The notes beneath the pieces were generated by a model. The model made no database searches. It was given only the letters and a program-made list of their open reading frames with translations, and was not told the origin of the DNA. 64,000 nucleotides of DNA from assembly GCA_013176395.1 (NCBI GenBank), contig JABMLP010000021.1:1-64000 (forward strand). The letters run 5' to 3'. The position numbers and the translations under genes were made by a program. This document shows positions 9,590 to 19,144 of this stretch, in pieces. The number at the start of each line of letters is the position of its first letter. Position 1 is the stretch's first letter. This stretch comes from Venturia oleaginea (taxonomy: Eukaryota; Ascomycota; Dothideomycetes; Venturiales; Venturiaceae).

Positions 9590-12500
9590 TTATCGAACGC
9601 ACTGGTAGAGACGGAGCAGCTTTGGCGAGTTCTTGAAACTCTCCGCGTCGTACCAAGTGTTATCTGGGTCCCAGCCTTTCCATGATACCATGTATTGAAG
9701 TTTGCGACGGTGAATACGGCTACCGAGTGTTTGTTTAACTTCCCATTCCACGTTGCCATGGATCTCATAGCTGTCGTTCTCATCGTTTGCGTTCTGCTGC
9801 TCTGATAGCCCTTCGAGGGATGCCTTTCGAAGCCGGTCTGAGTGGAACACGTTGCCAACCTTGTAGCTCTCGGGTAGCTTGACAATACAAGAGTGTCCCT
9901 TCCTTCCAATGATGGGGAATGGGCCTACTACAGGATTGTCAAGCTTGTCGCAGTGTCGATCAGTAATCCAAGCCTTCTTTATAATGTATACTGAATCTCC
10001 AATGCCAGTCTCCTCATTGAAGTCGAAGTCCTCCTCTCGTCGTTTCTTGTTCGCCTGCGTCGATTGTCGGGCTTGGACCTTGAATAGTTGTTCCTTTGCG
10101 AACTTCCATACGTTATACATTCGTGTCGCATACTGCTGTGCTTCTTGGCGATTCATCCTCTCTGTTGCAGTGTTGCCTTCTGTGTGTGAATCCCAGTCGT
10201 AGTGCATTCGCGGTACGGATCCCATTTCGATCTCTGAGGGTGACAGTCCTGTTGACTCGTGTGGTGACGATGCTGCTGCGAAATCCATTGCTGGTAGCAA
10301 TTCAGACCAATTGTCCTGGTAGTGATTCACGAAGTGCCGAAGCTTCTGCTGTAGTGCTTGGTTGACAATTTCGGTCTGGCCATCAGTCTGCGCGTGTTCT
10401 GCGGTACTTCGTCTGAGTTTGATTCCGAGAATAAGGCTTAATTCATCCCAAAAGGCTGAGATAAATCGAGGGTCTTGGTCGGACACAATGGTGTCGGGTA
10501 AGCCGTAGATACGATAGATATGTTCATAGTACATCCGAGCGGCGTCTTTAGCCTTTACGGTCTTCTGGCCGGGAATCGAGAAAGGTCTCTTTCCAAGGCG
10601 GTCAACTACTACGAACACGTTGTCGTAACCATGCTTGTCCTTGTTAAACGACATGAAATCCATTGATACATGCTGCCATGGGCGATCAGGAATGGGGAGA
10701 GGCTTCAATAGTCCAGGAGTCTTATCTCGAGGGACTGACGATCTCCTGCATGACTGACAGGCGGCGACGTATCGATCGATGTCTCCATTCATACGAGGCC
10801 AGTAGAACTTGCGGGCAACGATCTTATGGGTCTTGTTTCGTCCGGGGTGCGCTGCTGGCAGCGAGGCATGAATTTCGTTTAGTAGTTGAGTACGGAGGTT
10901 GTCGTCTTCAGGCACGAATAATCTTCCTTGGTAGAGCAACAGCCCGTCCTGCAACCTCAAATAGATATAATCCTTCTGAGCGAGAATTCTCCATTCGTCA
11001 AGTGAAGTAGATTCCCGGTTCGCTTTGAGTAACCGATCCACCAGCAACATCTGGTTGCTATCGAGGTCCAGAGGGCAGAGTTCCACTCCAATCTGGTCAT
11101 CTTTTACCATTTGCATAGTCCTAGCCGCGTTTACTTTGGCCTTTTGTGATTTCAGTTCATCGGCCTTGCGAGAGAGAGCGTCGGCAATGATATTTTCTTT
11201 GCCTGGCCGGTAGACGATCTTGAAGTTATATCCAGAGATCAAATCAGCCCAACTTGCTTGCCGTTGGTTTAGTAGCCTCTTTGTCGTAAAGTACTCCAGG
11301 GCACGATGGTCGGTAATCGCGGTAAATTGTAATTGGGCTCCTCGAAGAAGTGCACTCCACTCCTCCAGGCCTCGGATCAACGCTAGCATTTCCTTGTCAT
11401 GGATCTCGTAATTCAGTTCATGAATGTCCATTGTTTTGCTGTAGAAAGCTACAGGGTGCCATTCGCTATCCTTTCCAAGTTGGGAGAGTGTGCCTGCTAC
11501 TACTCCATCGGATGCGTCGGTCTCCATTCGGGTTTCGGCGAATGGGTCATAGAGGGCTAGGCACGGAGCTGTTGTCAATGCATGCTTGAGCTTCTCAAAG
11601 GACTCCATGCAATCTTCATCAAAGTCGAAAGGGGCATCCTTTCTGGTTAGCCTGATAAGTGGTTTTGCCAGCCTTCCAAGATTTCGTATGAAGCGTCTGT
11701 AGAAATTACAGAAACCCATGAAAGACTGAATCTGCTTCACGGTTCGTGGTTGCTTCCAGTGTTTGACGATGGCTACCTTGTCTGGGTCGACGCGTATACC
11801 GGAGGTACTGATGATAAATCCAAGGTACTTTGTCTCAGTGACATCGAATTCGCTTTTCTTGATATCTGCCTGGAGTCCTGCAGCGCGTAGTCGTTCAAGA
11901 ACTTTGTGTACGTGAGCCGTATGCTCCAAGAGGTCCTCTGAATAGATCAAAATGTCATCAAGGTAAGCGGTACAGAAGTCGTCGAGGTAGTCCATCAGGA
12001 TGGTGTTCATGTATCTCTGCCATGTAGCAGGTCCATTGACCAATCCTTCCATCATGACTTTGCATTTGAAGCTTTCGTAGCGAGTTCGGAACGTAGTGAG
12101 GTCTTCAGAGTCCGGGTCCATCCGAATTCGATGGAAAGCTTGTCGGATATCTAGCATTGTAAAGACCTTGGCCTTTGACAATCTAGCCATTGTCTCTGTG
12201 ATGAGCGGAATAGGATATCGGTCTTTCTTTGTGAGCGTGTTGAGTCTGCGGTAATCAACACAGAAGCGGAACTTCTGCTTCTCCCCCTCGGGCGTGGGCT
12301 TCTTGACAATGAGCACAGGTGATGCAAATGGTGACGAGCTGGTCTCAATAAAGCCCGATTCCAAGTTCTTCAAGAGCCATTCTTTGGTAAATTGTAGCTC
12401 ATCCAAGGACATATTGTAGAGTGGACAGAAACCGGGCGCAGCCTTTCCTTCATCCAACACAATAACATAGTCAACGCCTTCTCGGTGTTCTGCCAGTCGA

Positions 12501-13762
12501 TTTGAGTCTGCTTCTGAGAAGCAGTCCTTGTATAGTATATGCTTATTAGGTAGCTTCTTCTCAATGATTGTCCTCATCTCCGGGGATTCGTCCTCTGGGA
12601 GTTCACCTTGCAGTGCTGCTAGGGCGATTTTCAGCCGGTCATGGTGGTCCTCAGTGGAATCGATTCCTCGTTCCTTCCTGAGCTCACTCATCCTCTTTTC
12701 GATTTCATACAAGGATATGGATCCAGCGGTGACTTCTTTGTCTTTTAAGTTCAAGCGGAAACCTGAAGGGTTGATCATACAGAGGTCAAGCTTCTTACCC
12801 GCAATCTTTGAGCTATCGTGTCCGAAATCCAAGACGTTAATATCTGTACCGGCTGCCTTTAATTGCTTATCCATGATGCGGTAGCCTCTTGCTTGCTCCC
12901 ATTTCAGTGTCTGGTAATATCTGACCGGCAGGTCTTCTTCTTGGTAGTTACCGAAATTGGAGAGGTCCGAACAACTACTATCAGTGTTGCTTTCCGAGTC
13001 TACAGAGACGTCTTCTTCTGAAGTGTCGATCGTATCATTCTCGCGTACCAGTGGCGTTGATTCCGCGTTTCTTACTATCGATGGCTCGAGTTCGTTAGAT
13101 TGAGGTCGGGTCGATTTCGGCCGTTTGAGCAGCTGTACGTTGTCCCGAAACCGTTTAGCCTGGTTGCCGGCTCTCCGACGATCATCCTGTCTCATCCTCC
13201 TTTCTCTCTTGTCGATATTGTTCTGGATAGCCTCCGAATTGACCGTCACTTTCCTATCCTCCTCCAACATCACTACCTTCTGTATCGCTGTCTCTCTCTT
13301 TCGGCCATCCTTCCAGATAATACGCTGCATCTCGAGATCCGGTAGGACCTTGTTGTGAGCCATCCACGTCCTTCCCAGAATTACATCGTGGTGTCCCAAT
13401 GTTACTTCCAGGAAAGGAACGTTGTACTCCTGCCTTCCGTCGATTTCCATGTGCAACAGCGTTGCATGCGATATTGCCTCCTCCTGATTTCCTTTGTAAC
13501 CGGTCGCCGTAGCTTGTGTCTCGAGGGCTCGTCGATCCACGTTTGGGAGTAGGTGTTGCAGCTTCTGTGCGCATCGTCGGTTAATGAAGGCATAACCGTT
13601 TGCTCCGGTATCAAGAAAAGCTCGGGATCGGACACCCATGCCGTTGAAGTAGAGGATAACATCGAAAGTGAAAGCGTTGCCGCCGAACAACTTAAGAGAT
13701 GAGACATTGAAGTTTTGCACCTGATATCGGAAAGAAAGATCTCGATTGCTAGGACCTGGCAT
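9590..13762 (-). CDS. Ty3/gypsy pol polyprotein (protease, RT, RNase H, integrase, chromodomain)
   Basis: A 1390-residue open frame. An aspartic protease motif (FLDTGANGYAFI) sits near residue 55. RT follows at about 490-670 (YRRLNTLTKKDRYPIP, catalytic YLDD), then Ty3-type RNase H (METDASDGVVAG). The integrase has an HHCC finger (HPGRNKTH..CQSCRR) and a D,D,E core (MDFMSF, VSDQDPRF, QTDGQTEIVN). A C-terminal chromodomain follows (YMVSWKGWDPDNTWYD). The start ATG lies 17 nt past the gag stop in another frame, so expression needs reinitiation, frameshifting or a separate message. No stops or missing catalytic residues were seen. Ty3 chromodomains are known to steer integration to marked chromatin. 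Confidence 0.93.
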   Translation of the reverse strand: MPGPSNRDLSFRYQVQNFNVSSLKLFGGNAFTFDVILYFNGMGVRSRAFLDTGANGYAFINRRCAQKLQHLLPNVDRRALETQATATGYKGNQEEAISHATLLHMEIDGRQEYNVPFLEVTLGHHDVILGRTWMAHNKVLPDLEMQRIIWKDGRKRETAIQKVVMLEEDRKVTVNSEAIQNNIDKRERRMRQDDRRRAGNQAKRFRDNVQLLKRPKSTRPQSNELEPSIVRNAESTPLVRENDTIDTSEEDVSVDSESNTDSSCSDLSNFGNYQEEDLPVRYYQTLKWEQARGYRIMDKQLKAAGTDINVLDFGHDSSKIAGKKLDLCMINPSGFRLNLKDKEVTAGSISLYEIEKRMSELRKERGIDSTEDHHDRLKIALAALQGELPEDESPEMRTIIEKKLPNKHILYKDCFSEADSNRLAEHREGVDYVIVLDEGKAAPGFCPLYNMSLDELQFTKEWLLKNLESGFIETSSSPFASPVLIVKKPTPEGEKQKFRFCVDYRRLNTLTKKDRYPIPLITETMARLSKAKVFTMLDIRQAFHRIRMDPDSEDLTTFRTRYESFKCKVMMEGLVNGPATWQRYMNTILMDYLDDFCTAYLDDILIYSEDLLEHTAHVHKVLERLRAAGLQADIKKSEFDVTETKYLGFIISTSGIRVDPDKVAIVKHWKQPRTVKQIQSFMGFCNFYRRFIRNLGRLAKPLIRLTRKDAPFDFDEDCMESFEKLKHALTTAPCLALYDPFAETRMETDASDGVVAGTLSQLGKDSEWHPVAFYSKTMDIHELNYEIHDKEMLALIRGLEEWSALLRGAQLQFTAITDHRALEYFTTKRLLNQRQASWADLISGYNFKIVYRPGKENIIADALSRKADELKSQKAKVNAARTMQMVKDDQIGVELCPLDLDSNQMLLVDRLLKANRESTSLDEWRILAQKDYIYLRLQDGLLLYQGRLFVPEDDNLRTQLLNEIHASLPAAHPGRNKTHKIVARKFYWPRMNGDIDRYVAACQSCRRSSVPRDKTPGLLKPLPIPDRPWQHVSMDFMSFNKDKHGYDNVFVVVDRLGKRPFSIPGQKTVKAKDAARMYYEHIYRIYGLPDTIVSDQDPRFISAFWDELSLILGIKLRRSTAEHAQTDGQTEIVNQALQQKLRHFVNHYQDNWSELLPAMDFAAASSPHESTGLSPSEIEMGSVPRMHYDWDSHTEGNTATERMNRQEAQQYATRMYNVWKFAKEQLFKVQARQSTQANKKRREEDFDFNEETGIGDSVYIIKKAWITDRHCDKLDNPVVGPFPIIGRKGHSCIVKLPESYKVGNVFHSDRLRKASLEGLSEQQNANDENDSYEIHGNVEWEVKQTLGSRIHRRKLQYMVSWKGWDPDNTWYDAESFKNSPKLLRLYQCVR

Positions 13763-13779
13763 GGTGACTTTTACCAGGT

Positions 13780-15294
13780 CTATGCTTTTGGGTGTTCTGA
13801 CTCAATCCCGCCAGCGCCATCCATTACGGAGATGGAGGCCTCTGGGCAGTCCTTCATGTAATGTCCCTCCTTCTCACACTTGAAACACTTGCGCTCCTGA
13901 GCCAACTGGACCGCCTGATCAATGTTTAATCCTACGTCCTTGTAGCGATTGAATGCTGCGCGTGCTTTTTCGGGGTCTCGCTCCCGTCGACCTCCACCTA
14001 ATCCATTGTTTCCACCACCGCTGGACTGCCCTTGAGGCGTGCTCGTACCTGCACCGGTGTTGTTCGAGGAGTTCTGTCGGTTGCCGTTCGAATTGCTGTT
14101 CTTCTTGGCCGTAGTTGCAGCGTCGAGAGCCTTGCGCTCTTCTTGTGTCTGGATGTAGGTTCGGGAAAGGTTGGATGCCTTAAAGCACAGCTTCTCGTAG
14201 GTCAGATCTGGGTCGCCGGCTTCTCCTGCTGTACCTTCCTTGAGGCGGGTATACAGCTTCTCGTGGATATCCTCCTTCCAATCGTCCTTGTCTACCTTGC
14301 ACTGCATCGCAAGGGTCTCAAATTGATTCTTGAAGTTCAGGAAGTTGGTGTAGGGCTTCATAGTCAGCGACTTGTACGCCTTCTTTGCGTTCTGCTTCTC
14401 AAACGGGTCTGCAAATCGCTCAGTGGTAACCTTCCATACCTTGTCCATTGTACGGTCGGCCGCATTGATGAGTAGTAGGGCGTCTTTTGCATTAGGTCCC
14501 TTTACAAGATTCATAAAGTAGGCAACAGACATCTCGTCGTCGTAGCCCTCTGCCTTCAGCTTGTTTTCCATCGCATTGCGCCAATGCTTGTACTCCGTAG
14601 GAGTGTATTTGTCGGTCAATAGGTCAGGGTGTGGAAGTTTGATCTTCGAAAAGCCGCCTTCCGATCGAGAACCAAATCCGGACAAGTCGTCACCCGATAT
14701 GAGGTTCTGTCGCAAACTCTGTCGGGTCGCATTGTATTTGATGGTAAGAGCTTCGTATTTGTCGTATAACACCGTATACGCTTCCTTTTCTGTAGCCAAC
14801 TCTCCTACTATTGGACGAGCCTCCAATTCCTTGATACGCTCGTCGGAGCTATCAAGCATTGCTGACTGCAGTCGCAGTTCGTCTGCCTTCTCGGTAATCT
14901 TGGAGTCTTGGGCCTGTAGCAAGTCTGCTCCTTTCGCTGCTAGCTGCTTAACTATGTCGAGGTACAATTCTAATTGCTGTTGCTTGATGTTGTTGCTGTT
15001 ACACCAGCGTACTACTTCGGTAATAAGTTGTGGTCTCACCGTGTCGTCTGCTAGAACCCTCTTGATTTCTGTTTCGTTGACAGTAAAGCCTTTACTCCTG
15101 TCTGTCCATGGGACTACCACTACCAGGTTTTCAGTATCCTCCTTCCTGCTGTGAGCGACACGAGTAGCTTTGTCGGCATTGTATTCTGTGGGCCGGACGA
15201 TCAACTTAACGAAGTCTGCTGGGGTCTCTGCAGCCTCAATAGTCTCTCGGAGCTGGGTCATAGGCGTGTCGTCGCTGTAGAGGAACGGCGCCAT
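13780..15294 (-). CDS. Ty3/gypsy gag protein
   Basis: A 504-residue open frame with a coiled-coil-like middle, a gag capsid-like region (about residues 215-380), a Gly/Ser/Asn-rich linker and one CCHC zinc knuckle (CFKCEKEGHYMKDC) near the C-terminus. It packages element RNA into virus-like particles. It lies 17 nt upstream of pol in a different frame. The ATG at 15294 follows a leader with tandem repeats. It is intact, unlike the other retroelement relics here. Confidence 0.9.
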   Translation of the reverse strand: MAPFLYSDDTPMTQLRETIEAAETPADFVKLIVRPTEYNADKATRVAHSRKEDTENLVVVVPWTDRSKGFTVNETEIKRVLADDTVRPQLITEVVRWCNSNNIKQQQLELYLDIVKQLAAKGADLLQAQDSKITEKADELRLQSAMLDSSDERIKELEARPIVGELATEKEAYTVLYDKYEALTIKYNATRQSLRQNLISGDDLSGFGSRSEGGFSKIKLPHPDLLTDKYTPTEYKHWRNAMENKLKAEGYDDEMSVAYFMNLVKGPNAKDALLLINAADRTMDKVWKVTTERFADPFEKQNAKKAYKSLTMKPYTNFLNFKNQFETLAMQCKVDKDDWKEDIHEKLYTRLKEGTAGEAGDPDLTYEKLCFKASNLSRTYIQTQEERKALDAATTAKKNSNSNGNRQNSSNNTGAGTSTPQGQSSGGGNNGLGGGRRERDPEKARAAFNRYKDVGLNIDQAVQLAQERKCFKCEKEGHYMKDCPEASISVMDGAGGIESEHPKA

Positions 15295-15353
15295 GACAAA
15301 TCGTACGGTATTAGGAGGAATGGCGTCGAGGTGACCCTAGTCGGCTTAAAAAA

Positions 15354-15605
15354 GTCGCGAGACTGGTCGGTGTCTCTGGTCAGGTTGGTATCGTGTGTTG
15401 AGCAATGGTCGGCTCAAAGAAGGTCGCGAGACTGGTCGGTGTCTCTGGTCAGGTTGGTATCGCGTGTTGAGCAATGGTCGGCTCAAAGAAGGTCGCGAGA
15501 CTGGTTGGTGTCTCTGGTCAGGTTGGTATCATGTGTTGAGCAATGGTCGGCGCAAAGAAAAAAGGTTGTGAGACTGGTCGGTGTCTCTGGTCAGGTCGGG
15601 GTCGG
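15354..15605 (-). repeat. 69 bp tandem repeat in gypsy leader
   Basis: About 3.7 copies with unit starts at 15354, 15423, 15492 and about 15565 (periods 69, 69 and 73). Each carries GTCGCGAGACTGGTCGGTGT. The array lies just upstream of the gag start on the element's own strand, so it forms part of the 5' leader or LTR. Copies differ by a few bases. Confidence 0.9.
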
Positions 15606-16580
15606 TTTTGACTGCTTATTGTCGTAAACAATCTGGAACTATTTGTCGCTGTTCTAAGCGTGAGGGTTGATCTGATATAATGTCACGGCGAGCATTGAAT
15701 CAGACAGAATGAACTAAGATTCCATTTACTCAGTGTGATGAGAGAATATCAGATAGAGAGTAAGTGACTACGGGGCGCGCGAGTTGATGTTCCTCTCGCC
15801 ACAGTGTGGCTGCGACACGTTGTCATGTGACAAAGATGGCCACCATGCAATGCCGTCACAGCCTGCATGTAGCCTCAGCCGGCAAATCCCCTCCCTACAA
15901 GCCAGCAGACGTAGCCTTGAGCCTCTCCCCAGACTGTTGCGTCCCAGTTATGGCATTGGCAAGAGTAGGAGCGCGATATAGCAAGTAGGGAGAGCGACTA
16001 GCAGCAGATAGGCTCCGACTATAAGACGGCAGGTCTATAGCACGATCGGCGCCATACAATACGGCAGCTACCAGACAGCCTCGTCCACGGGCATACCCGG
16101 AGTATCACACCCAAGCAGCGAAATCACGACTACGATGGTTACTATTGTCTCCAGCATCACACAACCAAATACACCGCCGCATAGGAATCTGGTGCAAGGC
16201 AACTTTCACAAGCAGAAACATACTTAGGGAACCCATTGGCCTTGAGGGATAAGGCGAAACAGATAGACAAAGCTGAGCATTAGAGGGAGACTGTAGGTAG
16301 AAGGATAGCGAAACACGAGGCATTGCCTCTTGAGTCTACATAGCACAGATATACTAGCAGAATAACCAGTATCTACAAGAGCCAGCCGGCATTTGGAGAT
16401 ACTGGTTAAGGGAAAAGAGGGAGGACGGAGAGGACAGCTGGTCTTGTTTCAGTGAACGGGGCGAAGTGGGGCGCGGTGGATTATATAATCTATCACGTGT
16501 CGGCTGTCTGATGAAGTCCTCCTAACCGGACATAGCTGCCTGATTAAGCGGCTGCAACCGAGTAGGATAAAATCAATCAA
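15606..16580. other. Non-coding stretch between gypsy leader and DUF3505-like gene
   Basis: No convincing gene was seen. The left part may contain the gypsy 5' LTR, but the bounds cannot be set. At 16456-16492 the run ACGGGGCGAAGTGGGG followed by GGTGGATTATATAATCTAT resembles the reverse complement of sequence near 63160-63200, so it may be a transposon terminus. The stretch ends in (AATC)n-like sequence at 16571-16586. Confidence 0.5.
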
Positions 16581-18080
16581 TCAATCATGTAGCCTCAGCG
16601 AGAGTACCTCGCCGATCGGCCCACGTCTATCCTTCAGAAGCCAACGATCCCTAAAATCCACCAGATACTCACTGAAATCTACCATGCTATCTTCTTCTGT
16701 AACCTCTATACAGTCTTGCAACAGAACCAGTTGGACATCGTACACAATCTGCGCCAAATCACGTGTGTGGTCTCCAATCTCCACCCACGTATTGTTCCGA
16801 CAGTTCCAAGCAATCACGGCTGCAAAGGAGATGATCGCTGAATCAAATGCCCTGTGCTGGAGTCGATGTTGAACCAACTCGAGAAGAAATATGAGTACGG
16901 ACCGATCGAGCTGCTCTTCTAGCTGGGATAGCCGCTCCTCGTCATCCAGCTTGGATCTTTCTCCACATGTCGACTGGAAAATAGCTTCTGCACAACCCTT
17001 TGTTGTCTCCCAATGTGAAACTTGACTTGAGGTTGGGTTGAACATCTTCTTTTGCTGTAGATACTGCTGGCTTGTGACTCGAGAATAATAACAGACCAAA
17101 TTCTGCGCTGTTCGGATATATGTCTGCTTTGACTTGGGGTTCTGCAATGGCTTGATTGCATCTTGCGATATCTCTGATCGCCTGAAAGAATCCAAGAGTT
17201 TTGCGTTCAGCTTGCTCAGCTGCCTTTCCTCCATCTTGTCAAAGTTCAGCACTTGCATGGCTTTGCGAAGAACCCGATTGACACTGCTGCATACCACTGA
17301 AACTATCGGCTCCTTGTCGACAACGGGCAGTCGATAAGCTAGCGAAATCTCCGCAACTTCTACGCCTTCAAGATGAGCATGATAGCCTGATTCGCCCAGA
17401 AATCCTGTCAACTCAGACACATGTTCAATCTTCTCTACCGTGGTATACCGTTGCATATGCTCCTCCTGGGCCTGCGTGTAGCTCTGTTGGAGAATATCGG
17501 CTGCACTATTAGAAAATGGAATAGTGTTCTTTCTTTGGCGTTGTTGTTGGTGCAGATTGTTTGTCGAAAGTCCTGGGCTGGTCTGTTCCTGGTCATTTTC
17601 CTCCTGTTCAACATTTACAATAAAATAATCAATGTATTTCTTTTCCGCAAACAATGTCTGAACTCGATGTTGGGAGTATTCCGCCTGAACTAAACTGTCT
17701 TTTCTACCTCTTCCTTCTAACCCCGACCCTACATGGTGTCTAGACCGGCAATCTTTGTTCATAGCGTCTTTGTTGATGGAGAGGTGGCGGCAGTCTTCAT
17801 TGTCGAAAGGACAAAGAAATGCAAGGTAAATAGAGAGACCAGGAATTGGCCTAATTCTGTCAATTGGACCGACGACATCATCTATCCCATTGGCAATAAC
17901 GATAGAGTTGATGTGTGCAAGGACAGGCGCTCTCGCTTTTGAGTTGAGAAGGTGCGCATCGCGAAGGTGTCGACCCAAGTTTGCCTTCACGTAAGACGAG
18001 CCATGGTCAGAATAGACAACCACGCAGGAATCTGTGCAGGCACTTAAGAACGAACGTAGTTGATATGGTGTACTAGACAT
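16581..18080 (-). CDS. DUF3505/OrsD-like N-terminal protein, probably a truncated subtelomeric helicase-linked gene
   Basis: A 499-residue open frame. The N-terminus has a Cys/His pattern (C...C...HLRDAH) like a C2H2 finger. The C-terminal about 110 residues (LIFLLELVQHRLQHRAFDSA..., DRWLLKDRRGPIGEVL) match my recollection of the domain found in OrsD-like proteins and at the N-terminus of telomere-linked RecQ-like helicases of ascomycetes. Family members are usually far longer. Here the frame ends shortly after that motif and no helicase follows toward the telomere, where the gypsy element lies. It reads toward the telomere. Function unknown; family assignment by motif memory only. Confidence 0.55.
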   Translation of the reverse strand: MSSTPYQLRSFLSACTDSCVVVYSDHGSSYVKANLGRHLRDAHLLNSKARAPVLAHINSIVIANGIDDVVGPIDRIRPIPGLSIYLAFLCPFDNEDCRHLSINKDAMNKDCRSRHHVGSGLEGRGRKDSLVQAEYSQHRVQTLFAEKKYIDYFIVNVEQEENDQEQTSPGLSTNNLHQQQRQRKNTIPFSNSAADILQQSYTQAQEEHMQRYTTVEKIEHVSELTGFLGESGYHAHLEGVEVAEISLAYRLPVVDKEPIVSVVCSSVNRVLRKAMQVLNFDKMEERQLSKLNAKLLDSFRRSEISQDAIKPLQNPKSKQTYIRTAQNLVCYYSRVTSQQYLQQKKMFNPTSSQVSHWETTKGCAEAIFQSTCGERSKLDDEERLSQLEEQLDRSVLIFLLELVQHRLQHRAFDSAIISFAAVIAWNCRNNTWVEIGDHTRDLAQIVYDVQLVLLQDCIEVTEEDSMVDFSEYLVDFRDRWLLKDRRGPIGEVLSLRLHD

Positions 18081-19144
18081 TATCAGTGGTGTTTTGGGTG
18101 TCTACAATAGGTGGAATGGTAGAGAATCTTGTGAAACGGATTATGGTGTAGATTATGGTGGACAATGTCTGTGCTTCTTATCGATAAGTCTGAATCAACC
18201 AATGATAACTCGGATTACGGCGTAATCCCCAAGAATCTATGTGTTAGGCAACAAGGCGCTCCATACAAATTTTCAGGTGGAAACTGGTATCGACCTCCCA
18301 ACCAGTTGATCATTTTGGATAGGGCTTCAAGTAGCTGCTGTTGTTATAACTCCAATCGGGTGCAGAATAAATCCGTGCGTTGTGTCGCCGCAAAGTCTTT
18401 CACCCGGATGCCGCGCAAAGTTTCAACGTACCTCGCCTATTACTGTATCGAGCTCAAAGCAAGCGCTTCATGAGCTGCACGACGCACATCTGCGGAACCT
18501 ACAAGTCCAGAATCGGAGCTTGAACATGATACAAGGGTAACACGAAAGAGATGTTTGGATGCTTGGAGCCCAGAAGGAATGATTCAACGTGGCACGAAGG
18601 AGATGTGGATAACTTTGGAAAGCTTCGGACGTACAGGCTGCTCAACTCCTCCCGTCTCCAGCTGGCAGTGTAATGCGACATGCCACAGGCTCTGTCGTCA
18701 ACCGCGACATGGCAGCTGCCTCGTAAGATTATCGCAACTACCCTGCGGACGAGAGTGAACGTCTCCGATGGCTAGATCCGCGACGGGCCTACGCGGGAAA
18801 AGCAACAACAAGACACACACCATTCTCGCCTCGTTCGATTCGTTCCAGCAGCGGAAAGCGATGCTGCATGAAGACGAATCGCGGCATGGCGGGAAAGGCT
18901 TACGATAGGCGTATAGTCCGAAATATCTTATCGCCAATCACGGCCCCATATCGTATCCCACCCTACTTACTCCGGAGTACATACCCACCAACATCAAGCC
19001 ATGCACGCCAAATACGCAAGCCCACGATAAGCAATGGGGAAAAGAAAGCATCGTGCATGCGTTGAGCATGGCCATATGAATGTATAAGGTCTGGGTCCCC
19101 TCGTTGCTTAAGCTGCTGGAATGCCCCATCGCTAACAGAGGATC
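18081..19144. other. Intergenic region upstream of the permease
   Basis: No supported gene. It contains the first copy of a dispersed repeat (18246-18322). The remaining open frames are short and without family resemblance. The right end should hold the permease promoter and 5' UTR. Confidence 0.5.
18246..18322. repeat. Dispersed direct repeat, copy A
   Basis: 77 bp (AGGCAACAAGGCGCTCCATA... to ...CATTTTGGATAG), nearly identical to 21812-21889 in the same orientation. Similarity stops sharply at both ends. The two copies flank the permease gene about 3.6 kb apart. Confidence 0.85.

Larger units (their letters stand above)
9590..15605 (-). mobile_element. Ty3/gypsy retrotransposon (chromovirus type), coding region intact
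   Basis: Gag (13780-15294) and pol (9590-13762) are both fully open on the minus strand, and a leader with 69 bp tandem repeats lies upstream. Pol ends in a chromodomain. Only about 120 bp of TTGATTG-rich sequence separates the pol stop from the hAT relic and no 3' LTR was recognised there. A 5' LTR may lie in 15606-16000 but cannot be delimited without its partner. The intact frames contrast with the stop-riddled elements on both sides. Confidence 0.85.

Noticed and set aside
14561..15154. 197-codon plus-strand frame over gypsy gag
   Set aside because: Antisense shadow of the gag gene; Ser/Leu/Cys-rich with no family resemblance.
15151..15627. 158-codon frame with a 23-residue repeat
   Set aside because: The peptide repeat only reflects the 69 bp DNA repeat (divisible by three) in the gypsy leader, on the opposite strand.
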